Below, one piece after another: positions 11,283-22,501 of a stretch of 64,000 bases of DNA. The notes under the pieces were generated by a model. The model worked only from the letters and a program-made list of their open reading frames with translations, searched no databases and was not told the origin of the DNA. The stretch spans positions 62,001 to 126,000 of the forward strand of contig JARFIW010000593.1 in NCBI GenBank assembly GCA_036346225.1, in the 5' to 3' direction. The stretch is from Platerodrilus igneus (Eukaryota > Arthropoda > Insecta > Coleoptera > Lycidae). Numbering within the stretch: position 1 is the first letter of the stretch; the number at the start of each line of letters is the position of its first letter. A program made the position numbers and the translations under genes.

Positions 11283-11940
11283 GAATGCTTTAACACACAC
11301 TAGGCTGAGGAAATATATGGCAACTCTTGCTCAAATTTTTACATATCCGAAAATGACCTTGAGCAATTGGCCACATTCATGAGACACACAATTGGTATTC
11401 ACAGGCAATTTTACCGTTTGCCCGGCGATATATATCAAACGGCTAGGATATCAAAACTACTCATGTTAATGGAAGATGGAAAAGCTATGCAATTTAAAGA
11501 GAAAACATTGGACGAAATTAACTTTGACTTGGAGAACAAACCAATCATAACAGAAAATCACATAAATCATGATGAAAATGACGTCACTCTATTTAATGAA
11601 GATATAGAAGTGAGCTTAAAAGACTCTGTAAACTTAGAAGAAGCCCAAACCAAAAAGTGTAAATAAATACCTACAAATAAAAAGTTAATAGTATAACTTG
11701 AAAAATGCCAACAGATAGTTAAAGCCAACAATAAAAACAACCACAATAAAAATTACACAAAGAAAAAGGGACAACTGGTTCCATGGACTAATGAACAAAA
11801 AAAATTGTTGAAAATTACTTTGCAAAACACAAAATCTAAAAATCCCCAAAGTATCATGAGTGTGAAAAGTTAAAGACTGAGTTTCCAGATATTTTAAATA
11901 ATAGACTGACTAAAAATAAAAGTTTATGTTCAGAATAAGT
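11283..11940 (+). pseudogene. C-terminal remnant of a tyrosine-recombinase-like gene
   Basis: The plus strand reads THTRLRKYMATLAQI, then after a one-base frameshift (about 11335) NDLEQLATFMRHTIGIHRQF and YRLPGDIYQTARISKLLMLM. The arrangement RLRK(Y/H)xAT, a GH-like ...HTxxIHR block and a tyrosine a few residues later resembles the R...HxxR...Y catalytic end of tyrosine recombinases. I recall similar sequences in many invertebrate genomes, but could not search. Further on, QLVPWTNEQKKLL resembles a C-terminal WTxEE-type helix often attached to this family. The N-terminal two thirds are missing and several stops follow 11666. Assignment to the recombinase fold is inference. Confidence 0.45.
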
Positions 11941-14311
11941 ATGTCTCGCCAAAAATAATAACTGTATTTTTGGTAAGATCGTATACGTTGTACGTTATAC
12001 ATGTATTATTTTCGATTTTTTTTATTTACTACTACTATTATTGTAGCTGTACAAATGTTTTTAGTACAATGCAGTTTATTATGCTAATAATACGTTTAGC
12101 TTCAAAGTTAGGGTTCTAAGCGAAACTACGTTTATATATTTTTTGGAAAAATAAAGTTTCAATTGAATTGAATTTTTATATTATAAAGGAAGGTGTGTGT
12201 CTGTGTTAATATATAAATATTAACACACACTCGCCATGATACATAATCAAAATAATCCTAAAATAATCAAATCCCCATAGAGTAGAATATGAAAATGAAA
12301 CAATTATTGTTTCTTCCTAGCTATAAATCATGATTTATTAGTACCAAAAAGTATAAGTTGTATAAATTATATTCTGCTTTATGAGACTACGTTTCAGAAT
12401 TTACTTCCAGAAATCGAGAATCGGATAAATTAATATAACTTTCGGAACTTTTAAAAAATAGAACTACCTTACACATTACTAAAACGGTATATTAGCGATT
12501 TATTCAAAAAATCTTTTGCTCTTCTGGGTCTGTCGCTGCGTGTTTGTGCATGTGCAGGTGATTTGCAAAGCGTGTAGGCTGTAAATTTTAAACTGGTATG
12601 TGCAGTTATATAAGAAATGACCTTTAGGCTATTTCTGAACACCTGTACACCTTGGCCGTGAAATTTTTGTAGCTACTTTAAGATTATCTATCCTCAGCAA
12701 CACACCGCTTCTCGGTATACAAAAAGGTAATTTCACAATCTTGGTATACAAATAATTATTAGATAAGACGGTTAGGTGAAATTACGCTTATTGAATTTGT
12801 TCTTCTTAGTCGTGTCTGTAACTTAAATTTTTATATATTTGTAAGTGTATATACCTCTACGGATTACAATAAACAAATGCATAGTAATATTCTCCATGGA
12901 GGCATAAAAATTCAATTCTAGTTCCTCTTTATTAATCTACTTTCAAAGATTATTTTCCTATTTAATATGAATAAACAAAATATGAATATATAGCCAAGAA
13001 CAGTCAATTTAAGCCTAGAACCCGCAAAATGTTAATTAGGATCAGTATAATGAATTTTACAAGCACGGTATAGTCGGGGGTTATAGAACGTCTAAACTTA
13101 AAAGAATGAGAAAAGTAATTATTTATAACAAGAAGATATTTTTCGTTCTTCTCAATGACTTCACTTGTAAATAGTATGTACACTCGAGGGATTTTGCGTT
13201 CAAAAAAGGAGTTAATTGTTGTTTATTACCCTTGTAGACAAAAAACCTCATCTGCTTTTATATATGAAAAATTCTACATTTTAAAGCCATTCATATTTGA
13301 CATTAAAAAAATTTAAGTGTCCGTAAAACTATTTTTAGATAACATTATTATAAACTATAAGTTTGACTCTTCTTTAAAAATCACTTCACCAATCGATTTA
13401 ATAATATACAGATTCTATAAAAAGATTTGAATACAATGGAACAGTGTAATTTCAACCTTAAACAATAAAGAAACACAGTGCGAAAAATTGTTTTCAAATT
13501 GCATTGTTCTAGAAAATATTATTAACAATTAAGATCCATAATACTAAATTTTTAAAATAACCAAAATAAGAAAAAGTAGTAATGCTGAAAAATCACATTT
13601 GCATCAAACAATGTAGTTTAATTAATGTCGTACTTTATAGCAAAATTATAAAGTGCTTTGTTGACAAACGTTTGGGGTCAAAACTATTCTCGATTTGTTA
13701 CTCACAGTAAGTTCTTATAATAATTAAAGCCTAAATCATGTCCTAATAAAAGTCAATGATTTACATGTATGCATTTTTAATTTTACAGACTACTGTATTA
13801 CTTCAATGAACGCTAAACGTAGTTTCCTCCTTCAAATTAGTCATGTAATCCTTTAAACGTAAACTAATAAGTCTTACAGAAAAGCAAATATAGCATGCGC
13901 CTGTTCAAACTCCCCTCCCACATACTAGTCAATCGAACAAGTAAAGCTTAGTTGTTGTGCACCTGAAATAACGAACAACTTCAAGGAATACAACGTTGCC
14001 AATTCTCCGAACGTGTGGTTGTGAATACCCTGATTGCTAGATATACGGTCTCAATATACACCCGACGAATGCAGGGCCTCTGATGTAAAAACGTTGAACT
14101 AAAAATGTGTATATTTTTTGTTTTGCAGCCAAGGGACGTCCACCCTCATTTTTGCCAAATGACATATTTAGCTCATACAAAGCTTCTCCAAAAATTTAAC
14201 ATGCTGGAAATTCGGCGTTTGTATACTGGACGAAGTATTTCACATGGACATTGGATGTAATGTAAAGTCATCATGTACGGACGTTCGGTTGATGGTGGGC
14301 TGTATATATAT
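11941..14311. other. Non-coding AT-rich stretch
   Basis: No open frame with a recognisable family. A perfect 11-bp inverted repeat with a 4-bp loop (TGTGTTAATAT, 12202-12227) and an AATAAAG site near 12151 are the only structured signals I see. A short TA run (14302-14311) adjoins the LTR end that begins at 14312. Confidence 0.5.
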
Positions 14312-14965
14312 TGTTGTGATACGGTAGCAATAACCCAGTGCACCCTTTTTGTAAAATAAATAGGTTAAAATTTTATTCTGTCAATTTTTGATTTTTAATA
14401 TATAACTTTAATTACCTCGGCTAGCTCAGTTTTTACTTACGCACGGAGCTTGTGACAATACGACAAACAAAGGCTTAAACTCTCCTTCTACTTCCTGTTA
14501 CTTTATGTCAAAACACCATTAAACACAATTACTATAATGTTTTCAAAAATATTTATAATATATAGAACGTTAAACAGCGCTTGTTTTTAATAATTGAATC
14601 AAATTCTTTTAATTATTATCATTCCCAAAATTACTCAAAAAGTCAGCAAAAATCTCTCTTATTATTATTATTTGAATTATTAGAAGCCCCATGAACGTTT
14701 AATTAACTTCTTTCATTATTTACGTAAATTATAACGTCTATTAATAATGATTTTTGTTGACCCTAACATAAAGATTCATGAAAGCAAATTTTTAGAATGT
14801 TTAAATAAATAAAATACAACGAAATATTCCCAAACAAATTACAACAAAATATTTATATTCGATAACCTTCTATCTCCAGTTTATATAGTCCCAACGTCTG
14901 CATTTTCTTATACTGTTTCTTCTTCATGAATTATTCCAGCGTCCAAATCCAGTAGCTAATTATTC

Positions 14966-15255
14966 AGAGTTCCCCATATCGAGTCCAGTAATTATTTAGA
15001 GTAGTTAATATTCATTAAATTTCCACATCAAATCCAGAGTCCTTAATATCTATTAATTTTCCACATCAAATCTCCCAATTACTCGGAGTACTTTAATATT
15101 TGTTAAATTTCCACTTCTTTTCTCGTAGTTACTCAGAGTCCTATAATATTTATTAATTTTCCACATCGAATCTCGCAATTACTCGAAATCCTTTAATATT
15201 TGTTAAATTTTCACTTCTATTCTCGCAGTTACTCAGTCGTTAATATTACCCAGAG
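14966..15255. repeat. 50-bp tandem repeat with alternating A/B unit types inside the LTR
   Basis: Clear units lie at 15036-15084, 15085-15134, 15135-15184 and 15185-15234, with more degenerate ones on either side. All share a (T)AATATTTRTTAAWTTTYCAC core and end in CTC(G)CARTTACTC-like sequence. Units alternate between a CACATCRAATCTC form and a CACTTCTNTTCTC form, so the effective period is about 100 bp. Relative to the TATA box on the minus strand they lie in the transcribed leader part of the LTR. Confidence 0.75.
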
Positions 15256-15734
15256 TCAAAGTTTGTCCTTTCTGTTCGTAAATTATACCCACAAAGCACA
15301 AAAGTCATTGAACATCAGTTTATACACAAAGTCAATAAAAACAGTTAAAGCAACAGTAACCTGGATACTATTTCTGCTTACGGCCGGCTATCATTCCCTC
15401 AAAGACTGTGGCATACAGGAACATGATCTCGAACTAGCAATAACCATAACTGCCAGCGGCAACCATTTGACCATGACATCAACTCATCTACCATATTGAA
15501 GATGCATCCAATTTCCCCAAGCTCCTCTACTAATACCATTGAATGTGATACACAACCAAATTGACCAACCACTGATATCTATTCCATTTCCATTTGCATG
15601 CTTTTGCACACTTGATGCAAATTTACTTATGTAAAGCACTTTTTTATTCTACTCTTTAACGTATTTTATACTTGTAGTCATCAGCTGGTTGTGGATTAAG
15701 TAAAATCTTTCCGCTATTCTAACTCATAGAAGAA

Positions 15735-15785
15735 CTAAGAGAGCGAACTAAGAGAGCACCACAACAATCTGTTGGGGTTTATATC
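15735..15785 (-). promoter_or_regulatory. LTR promoter with TATA box and duplicated initiator motif
   Basis: GATATAAA (minus strand, 15778-15785) is followed about 25-45 bp downstream by two copies of GCTCTCTTAGTTC. The other LTRs have a single GCTCTCTTAG at this position. Confidence 0.5.
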
Positions 15786-16949
15786 CCGTTTCTCACCAAT
15801 TCCTGCAACTGTCATCAATACAAACATTCACGTTCACATAAAACTTGCAACCGTCCACAATTCTTAAAATTTAAACTTACAAACAAACTCCAACGGCCAC
15901 CGTTTTTCAGTAATATTCTAACGTACATTCAAAGTTTCTTGTAATTTCTCTAACCGCCACGATATTTCAAAACATTTCCTTGAAATTCAACTAACGCTCA
16001 TAACCCACACTCTTACTCGACTTGTTTCCCTATATTCAAAACCACTCTCACCAATCACGTTGTGTATATTTAACACCCAACTGGCAAAGTTAACATTTAA
16101 TACGCCCCTAATGCAACATGTGTAGCATCAATCTCACTCCAACCTACGTCCAAAAATCACCTCTCTTACTTTGTGTTCATAACACGTGTAATCCTTATCT
16201 CATTCTAACATACACGCAAAAGCAACTATACGTTACTTCATCTGCCTTCCTCGTTGTCAACGAACGTTAAGCGTTCAATCTACGCCTATTTCACTTGTAC
16301 CTATCCTATCTAATACTCCCTCTTTGTTTTCTGGTTGGCAAGTTGAATTTGTAACTGACAAAAGTTATTTACTCATTCCACCTATAAATCTGTTTAATTG
16401 ACAGTGATAACCAATACTACCAGGAATTTGCTGTTGTGTGTTCAACGTTATATATGATATATTAAGATGGTTACACACACTGGTTGATTTAATGTTACTA
16501 GGAACTTTTGACAAACAGCTTCAAACTTTTAACAAATATAATACGCAGAAACTAAAACGGTTTCAAATGCTAAAGCATTTTGACCTTATACATCCACCTT
16601 CGCTATAATTAAATATGAAGGTTTAAATTGTTTTACGATATAAAATTTATATGTTCGCTTCTTCCTCTACATATTCCTATACGACTATACGACTGTTAAA
16701 ATACGTTTATAACTATCAAATTTAAACATGCTATCTTATATACGCTATACCTTATGAATGTTTACATCTGCAAGATTATGAAAATTTAACTTTTAGCTTC
16801 CTAAAATATTACTGTAGAATTATTGATTTCTACACTAACGATTTGAAAAGCGTTTTCAAATTGTACTTTGTTGTTTTTACATGCTAAATAACGAAATAAA
16901 TTGCAAAATGAATACTAATACTCTTACAACCCCTAAATATCACAGCATA

Positions 16950-17560
16950 TTTTCCCTATTTGAATACAATAAAAACTAATTTTTGTTTTTCATTTGGATT
17001 CAAATACCGGTATTCAAATATTTCTTACCTGACTATTTATACTTTTATGTACAACTATGATTTATACCTATTCTCACTTACAACTACCTATTATTTACTA
17101 TTATTATATACACCTATTATTACCAACTATTATTTACACCTATATGTACTTCAATCTCTCTCTCTTTTTGATTTGCAGAATCATTCTTTTTACATATTTT
17201 ATGACATGGACTCCTAATTTCTGTCGTTTCTCGATTGCTATCTTCTCAACTGTTTCACAGACAATTAAAATTAACAGACCATTGACATATTGACTATCCA
17301 CTCATTCATATGTCCCTAACTTTGCCTGCTTAGCCTTAATTAATGTTGCACTTGATGTAAACAAACCATACGGTACCACTTTAAAATTACAAATTTTTTC
17401 TTCCACTGAAAATTTTGTGTACCTTCTAGAATTTTTATGCAACGGAATCAACCAGAAAGAATTCCTCAAATCAAGCTTACTGAAAATTAGTTTACCACTT
17501 AACCTAGTTAAAAGTGTGTCTGAGTTCACGTTGAGCATTCGAACAGTGACGGTGAAACAA
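16950..17560 (-). mobile_element. 3' internal end of the third Gypsy-like element, with polypurine tract
   Basis: Reading the minus strand toward the LTR: an RT fragment, a short C-terminal tail, a purine-rich non-coding stretch with repeated AATAGGTR motifs, and the polypurine tract at 16950-16961. The layout matches the 3' ends of the elements at 20-27 and 29-37 kb. The rest of the element upstream is missing. Confidence 0.65.
17120..17538 (-). pseudogene. Truncated Gypsy RT fragment with conserved C-terminal tail
   Basis: The minus strand reads DTLLTRLSGKLIFSKLDL and RNSFWLIPLHKNSRRYTKF (RT motif A region), then CNFKVVPYGLFTSSATLIKA, which reaches slightly further into the palm than the related copies at 24.6 and 32.2 kb. 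After an in-frame TGA at 17299-17301 the same frame continues with LIVCETVEKIAIEK and YVKRMILQIKKREIEV. This aligns with the FIVCEKIGMISIDIE...WRIKKRVRFK tail of the other two copies. The YxDD box, RNase H and integrase are absent. The start near 17538 is only where the open frame begins. Confidence 0.7.
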
Positions 17561-17815
17561 GTTTTATTATCAATTAAACGATTTCAATAACATCGTGCGC
17601 ATATTTAAAACAAGTTTAAAACACAGGTATAGTGTTAACCGCATTCCTTACTCCAAAAATATTTATAACCTATCGTAAATAACCCCCATCATAAAATGGA
17701 AACCTCTCCCTCCTTACCACAAACAAGAGTTCAGGACCTGACCAAGTAATTCCCGAAATGATAAAAAATCTTCCAAAAGAAAACAAAAAAAAAGCTTCTT
17801 GACATCTACAACTAT

Positions 17816-18950
17816 ATGTGGGAAAAAAATCTATACCCAGATGAGTGGAATAAAGTAATAACAATACCAATCCTTAAACCAAAGAAAGAAAAAACGAACC
17901 CGACGAATTACCGCCCAATAGTTCTATCTAATATTTTATCCAAAATAATTCAAAGAATGGTAAATGGAGGACTAATATGGCATCTAGAACAACAAACACT
18001 GCTAAGCACAGCACAAGAGGGGTTTAGACAAGGCAGAACAACAACAGACCAAACTCTCAAACTTAAAATAGAAGTAGAAAAAGCATTTGAACTAAAACAA
18101 CACCTAACAGCAGTATTCCTAGATCTACAAAAAGCTTATGACACTATCTGGATACATATCAGCCTAACAACTTTAGTCGAATGTAACATACAAGAAAATA
18201 TAATACACTATATACAAAGCTTCCTCCAAAAACAAAAATTCTACGTAAAAACCAACGGATGCCTTTTGAAATCAAGGGAGCAAGTCAATTGGCTATCCCA
18301 AGGTGCCCGACTCTTTTTTACTAATAATAGTTAAAATAACGGAAATAGCCAAGAAGCCAACATAAATATTATTAGTTGCAGACAACATAATAATATATCA
18401 CAAAGGGAACAACACACAATCAACCCAAAAACAACTACAAAAAAACATAGATGCAGTGGAAAAATGAGCAACAACAATAGGATCCAACTTCTGAACAACA
18501 AAATCAACTGCAATACATTTCTCCAGATGCAGGAAACAACATGCAAAGCCGAAACTAACACAGAAAGGAACAGAAATACTATTTGTAGAAAATACGAGAT
18601 TTCTACGAATAAACTTTGATACAAAGCTAACATGGAGAACACATATAACAGTACTCAAAAAACAATGTAACAAACAGATAAACATACTAAAAACCTCATC
18701 GAATATAAATTGGGGAGCACACACACCAAAACATTCATTAAACTATATATTACAACAATAAGAGCAAGATTAGATTACAACTCGATCACATACATCACAG
18801 CCAAACCTACTCATCTAAAAAAAACTAGATGTAATACAAAATACAAACATTAAAATCGCAACAGGAGCATACAGAACAAGCCCTACAAACAGCATGGAAT
18901 GCATAGCACACATACCACCACTAGAATTAAGAAGAAATAACTGACCTTAA
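17816..18950 (+). pseudogene. LINE reverse transcriptase, catalytic box mutated
   Basis: The first 172-codon frame reads YLYPDEWNK-type sequence, then KPKKEKTNPTNYRPIVLSNI, GFRQGRTTTDQTLKL and TAVFLDLQKAYDTIW (RT motif A with its catalytic Asp). A frameshift near 18330 is followed by ILLVADNIIIYHKGN: the YADD box (18375-18386) reads VADN, so one catalytic aspartate is lost. Beyond it come RFLRINFDTKLTWRTHI and IATGAYRTSPTNSMECIAHI, the typical thumb and post-RT segment of this LINE group. Many stops. Confidence 0.8.
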
Positions 18951-19139
18951 AATATATAACCAAATTGGCCTTCAATACGAACATCGAAGTACACCACAAT
19001 ATCATCACCCAACGAAATGGAAAAATCAAAATAAGTTATAAAACCCCAACCCAAAAATATATAAAAACACCTTTAAACAAATAAAAACATATCCCTTCCA
19101 AAGATCCAATCAAAATACCTCCTCATCCACCCTCCATGG

Positions 19140-19640
19140 TTGCGGACACACACTATGACTGATACCTCTCTCGCCATATATTCAAAAAAGAACACAAGCC
19201 CAGAGCTCATACGTCAATCCTTCCAAGCGATACAAGAAAAATACAAATCTCAGAAATTTGTAATCACAGATGGCTCAAAACACCTAGAACATGTTGCAGC
19301 AGCAATTTTATACCACAATAACCAAAAACAATATAGTCTCCATCCATACTGCACCAACTACACCACAGAATGCTATGTAGTCCTAAAAGCTACAGACTAC
19401 ATAAGCAACAACTAGTCGCACAAGAAATACGTAATATGTTCAGATGCATTAAGTGCCATTGAATCATTGGAAAATGGAGTAACAACTGATCCAATAATTA
19501 ACCATATACTTGACACACTTTATACAGCGAGCACCGAACAATAGAAACAACTAATAATAATATGGTTACCAGCTCACGTAGGCATCAAGGAAAACGAAGC
19601 TGCAGATAAGATAGCAAAACAACCAACAAACTCAAAAACC
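19140..19640 (+). pseudogene. LINE RNase H domain
   Basis: The frame at 19140-19415 contains KFVITDGSKHLEHVAAAIL (TDGS active-site segment) and YTTECYVVLKATDYI, in which the conserved Glu of RNase H (E in TEC) is visible. After a frameshift, CSDALSAIESLENG and IIMVTSSRRH-like sequence (VWLPAHVGIKENEAADKIA in another frame) supply the remaining motifs. The domain is complete in outline but broken by at least two frame changes. Confidence 0.7.
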
Positions 19641-20057
19641 TATCTAAACACACCACCAACGGATACACAAAAAACAATAGTAAATAAAATAGAAAAAATA
19701 TGAAGCACAAATTGGAAAAACACCAAAAGTAATAAACTAAAGAAAATAAAAGACGGTATAGAACACTATAAATGGGTCCCAGAACATAAAAGATACCAAG
19801 TACTACTAACAAGGCTAAGAATAGGACACACAGTATACACACATAAATACCTATTAAAAAAAGAAGATTCTCCGTTTTGTAATAGTTGCAATACACAAAT
19901 AACAGCTGAATACATCTTAACAGACTGCATCAAATACAAAGAAACAAGAAAAAAATACAAAATCACGCAGGAAAATCTAAATGACAATAACAACATCAAT
20001 CCACTACTATACTACCTAAAAGACTACAAAATATTAAAACACATAATGAAAAAATAA
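19641..20057 (+). pseudogene. LINE C-terminal region with cysteine motif
   Basis: The plus strand reads GIEHYKWVPEHKRYQVLLTR, RLRIGHTVYTHKYLLKKED, PFCNSCNTQITAEYILTDC and ends LLYYLKDYKILKHIMKK at a TAA near 20057. The C-x2-C...(H/Y)-x4-C arrangement is the usual C-terminal knuckle of I/Jockey-like LINEs, here with Tyr in place of the usual His. Confidence 0.65.
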
Positions 20058-20088
20058 ATATGTGTTGTGTATATATGTGTGTATGTAG

Positions 20089-20094
<6 letters not shown>

Positions 20095-20136
<42 letters not shown>
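20095..20136. repeat. (AT)n microsatellite, left flank of Gypsy copy 1
   Basis: AT run growing out of the TG/TA-rich tail of the LINE. The LTR begins at 20137 directly after it. Confidence 0.95.
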
Positions 20137-20138
<2 letters not shown>

Positions 20139-21125
20139 CTCATATTTAGACCAGGGTAGAAAATTAATTAAGTGCATCAAATAATTTTAATCACCGTGTA
20201 TAAGGAAGCTTTGGGAAAAAGTACGCATTATTAAAACCGTGAAGCATAAAAATTTATTCGTTTCATTAAAAATAAGGGATTTAAATTATTCACTAGACGT
20301 TTTCTATAAAAAGAAGCAGTATTAAAATGCTCAACTTGTATGTAATTTAATTATTCCAAGTAAAGAAACAAATGGAAATTACGTGCAAAATTTATATTAA
20401 TTAATTCAAGTTTAAGTAACGAGTATTAAACAAAATGTACAAATAATAATTAATATTTAATTAGGATTCACTAAAATTAAAGGGTAGAAGTCAATGCCAT
20501 TCATTATTATTTTAATTGGAGTTAATTGAACGATTATTAAGGTATAATAAGCATAAAAGCCTGTGAAAATCCAAGGTTAAAATACCACGAAATAAAGCTC
20601 TGAGAATTATGTTAAAACGTTCACACACCTGCGTATTTTTAAAAGTCAATTTCAGTTTAATTTGTTTGGATAAACATGCAGCTTCTAGGTATATTGGAAA
20701 CGGTCGGATGTTTTAACGGGAAAGCTAGATACGGGGTTATTTTACTTACGAATCCACGTGGATTGAAATAACCGATAATAAAGAATATCGATTTGTACCA
20801 CTCAGACCAAGGTAGAAAAGGAAAGAGAAAATGCGTCAAGCAGAGACACTGATAATTAAAGGCGTGATTTGAGCAACGTCACTGGGTTTGCGATTGGTGG
20901 AAATAGGATGCAAATATGAGAGGTGTAAACGTAACGATTTCTATACAAAATTAATTAGTTATTCTCGGACGCGTTGCAAGCCGTGTGAAAATTTCTGAGA
21001 TTTTCAACTGGCGCGTGTGCAAATTTAATAAGAATCGCTGTGCCCGACTGTCAAAAAGGAACATAGTATGCGAAATTCTGGAAATTGTCCGTTTGCGGGA
21101 CAAAACCGACGTACGGGCGGGCTCT

Positions 21126-21163
21126 TATATAAACCGGTGATAATATGAGTTTCGCTCTCTTAG
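21126..21163 (+). promoter_or_regulatory. LTR core promoter
   Basis: TATATAAA at 21126-21133 and TCGCTCTCTTAG at 21152-21163. The same pair is present in the other LTRs of this family. If transcription starts at the initiator, U3 is about 1.0 kb and R/U5 about 1.2 kb. AATAAA at 21340-21345 is a candidate poly(A) signal for the R region. Confidence 0.55.
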
Positions 21164-22270
21164 ATTTTTGATTATTCGATGCTTTAAACAGTGCTCTTAG
21201 ATTTTCGATTTTGATTTAATACTTGAAACAGTTTGCTCTTATATTTTGTGATTATTGAATACTTTAAAATAGTTTGCTCTTGACGTGCTAAGATAAAAGT
21301 TGTTATGCATTAGTGCACTTAGAAAAGAAGATACAAGGTAATAAAGTCTAGTTATAGTTGTGAGTATTACTGTACCAATTATCGAAATTAGTACATGATA
21401 AATGAATAAACAAAAGTAGGCAGTTTTGGGGTATAGCGTGAAAGAAGTATGAATTTATTTGCTATTTTTCGGAGGTGTTAATAATTAAATGTTATTCGTA
21501 ATCGTGATTGGATCCGCAAAACAAGATTTTGGATATACTTAGATGAGTTCCTTAGAAGCCCTGAAACAACTTTAGATAAATGGTGGTGTAGAAAATTTTA
21601 AAAGGCGTTCAGAATCAGAAGCCGTAAACATAACCCAGTTGGAATGGTGTGATTAACAAAGGACGATGTACATTAGAGCCACGAGTGCATTAACCTTCAG
21701 GTAACTTATGCTTTGTTGTTCGATTTTTGATGTTTCGGTGTGTGTTGAATAACTTTATAATTTGTTTGCTAAAAAATGGACAGTAGTGAATTTGTAGAAA
21801 CAACAAATTTTTAATTTTTAGGTGAAATTTCTTGTTTAAGTAAAAAGGAGTATTTAGCAGTTTAAGTTCTTGATTATGATGAAAATTTGGGTCTGTCTTT
21901 GAGCTCAATTAGACTAACCTGTTTGATTAACGTAAAGGGGTGGGAGATGCTCCCTTTGTACTCAGACTCAGGTCTGCAAATATTGTTAAATTAATTAGTG
22001 GGCATCCTACAAGGACTTTAATTCTGGATGCAAATTAAAATGATAACAAATTTAATCTTGAAACTTTATGATACTGAAATTTATGCTGAAATTTAATTTT
22101 GAAATTTTAATGTATTATGAATATTGATGTAAATAGAGTTAACGATGATGTTTGTGGTAGGAATGTGTTTGTTTTTTTTTTATGAATGAGGATGAAAGTT
22201 TTAACTAGGTGAGCAGCCGAGGCGGAAAGAGTAAAGAGGCGATTATCAGAAGAGAATCACAGCATAATCG

Positions 22271-22294
22271 TAGCGCCCAAAGGTGAGGCTCGAG
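22271..22294 (+). repeat. PBS-like module inside the LTR end
   Basis: TAGCGCCCAAAGGTGAGGCT followed by CGAG resembles the primer-binding-site region at 22362-22392. Each is followed by a CCAGGAAACTGGC block, so about 90 bp is duplicated across the LTR boundary. Confidence 0.5.
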
Positions 22295-22365
22295 TTCAAA
22301 ATAAAATTTTTGTGATTTTATTCCAGGAAACTGGCCAGGCTTTTTGTACATTTCACAGCAGTTTA

Positions 22366-22383
22366 TGGCGACCAGAACGTGAG
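22366..22383 (+). promoter_or_regulatory. Primer-binding site of Gypsy copy 1
   Basis: TGGCGACCAGAACGTGAG begins five bases after the LTR end at 22360. The TGG start is what pairs with the CCA end of a tRNA primer. The tRNA species is not determined. Confidence 0.6.
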
Positions 22384-22501
22384 GGCTCGAATTCCAGATA
22401 GTGTGTAACTATTCCAGGAAACTGGCGATCTGAGAGAGAGAGTTTCTGTTTGTGTATAAATTTAAGAGTATTTTTAGAGTGTGTGAGAGTGATTAGAACG
22501 T

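Larger units (their letters stand above)
14312..16949 (-). mobile_element. 3' LTR (about 2.6 kb) of a third Gypsy-like element
   Basis: On the minus strand the LTR starts with TATGCTGTGATATTTAGGGG immediately after a polypurine tract (AATAGGGAAAA) that matches those of the elements at 25.5 and 31.4 kb. It ends with ATCACAACA next to a TA run at 14302-14311, equivalent to the CACAGCA|(AT)n junctions elsewhere. A GAGCTAGCCGAGG block about 130 bp before the end matches the AGCAGCCGAGGCGG block of the 20-27 kb element. It contains its own TATA box and an internal 50-bp tandem array. Only the 3' internal end of the element is still attached. Confidence 0.6.
17690..20094 (+). mobile_element. 5'-truncated non-LTR retrotransposon (LINE) with RT and RNase H
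   Basis: The plus strand carries, across several frames, the linker before RT (SGPDQVIPEMIKNLPKEN), the RT domain, an RNase H domain and a cysteine-rich C-terminal region. It ends in AAAAAATAAATATG followed by a TG/TA-rich tail at about 20060-20094. RNase H downstream of RT points to the I/Jockey/Loa side of LINE diversity, but I cannot fix the clade. The 5' part with the endonuclease is missing. The (AT)n tail was later entered by the Gypsy element starting at 20137. Confidence 0.8.
20137..22360 (+). repeat. 5' LTR of Gypsy copy 1
   Basis: Starts TACTCATATTTAGACCAGGG and ends TTTCACAGCA. It matches 25519-27737 almost throughout. It contains TATA box, initiator, a candidate poly(A) signal and, near its end, a PBS-like module. 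It lacks the usual TG start. Confidence 0.9.

Noticed and set aside
18331..18724. Minus-strand hydrophobic frames (also 19585-19999) resembling membrane proteins
   Set aside because: Antisense of A-rich LINE coding sequence on the plus strand. The apparent membrane segments are a composition artefact.
20657..20839. Identical 60-codon minus-strand frames in both LTRs of Gypsy copy 1 (20657-20839 and 26036-26218)
   Set aside because: Identical because the LTRs are duplicates. The plus-strand counterparts in copy 2 are altered and no motif is present.
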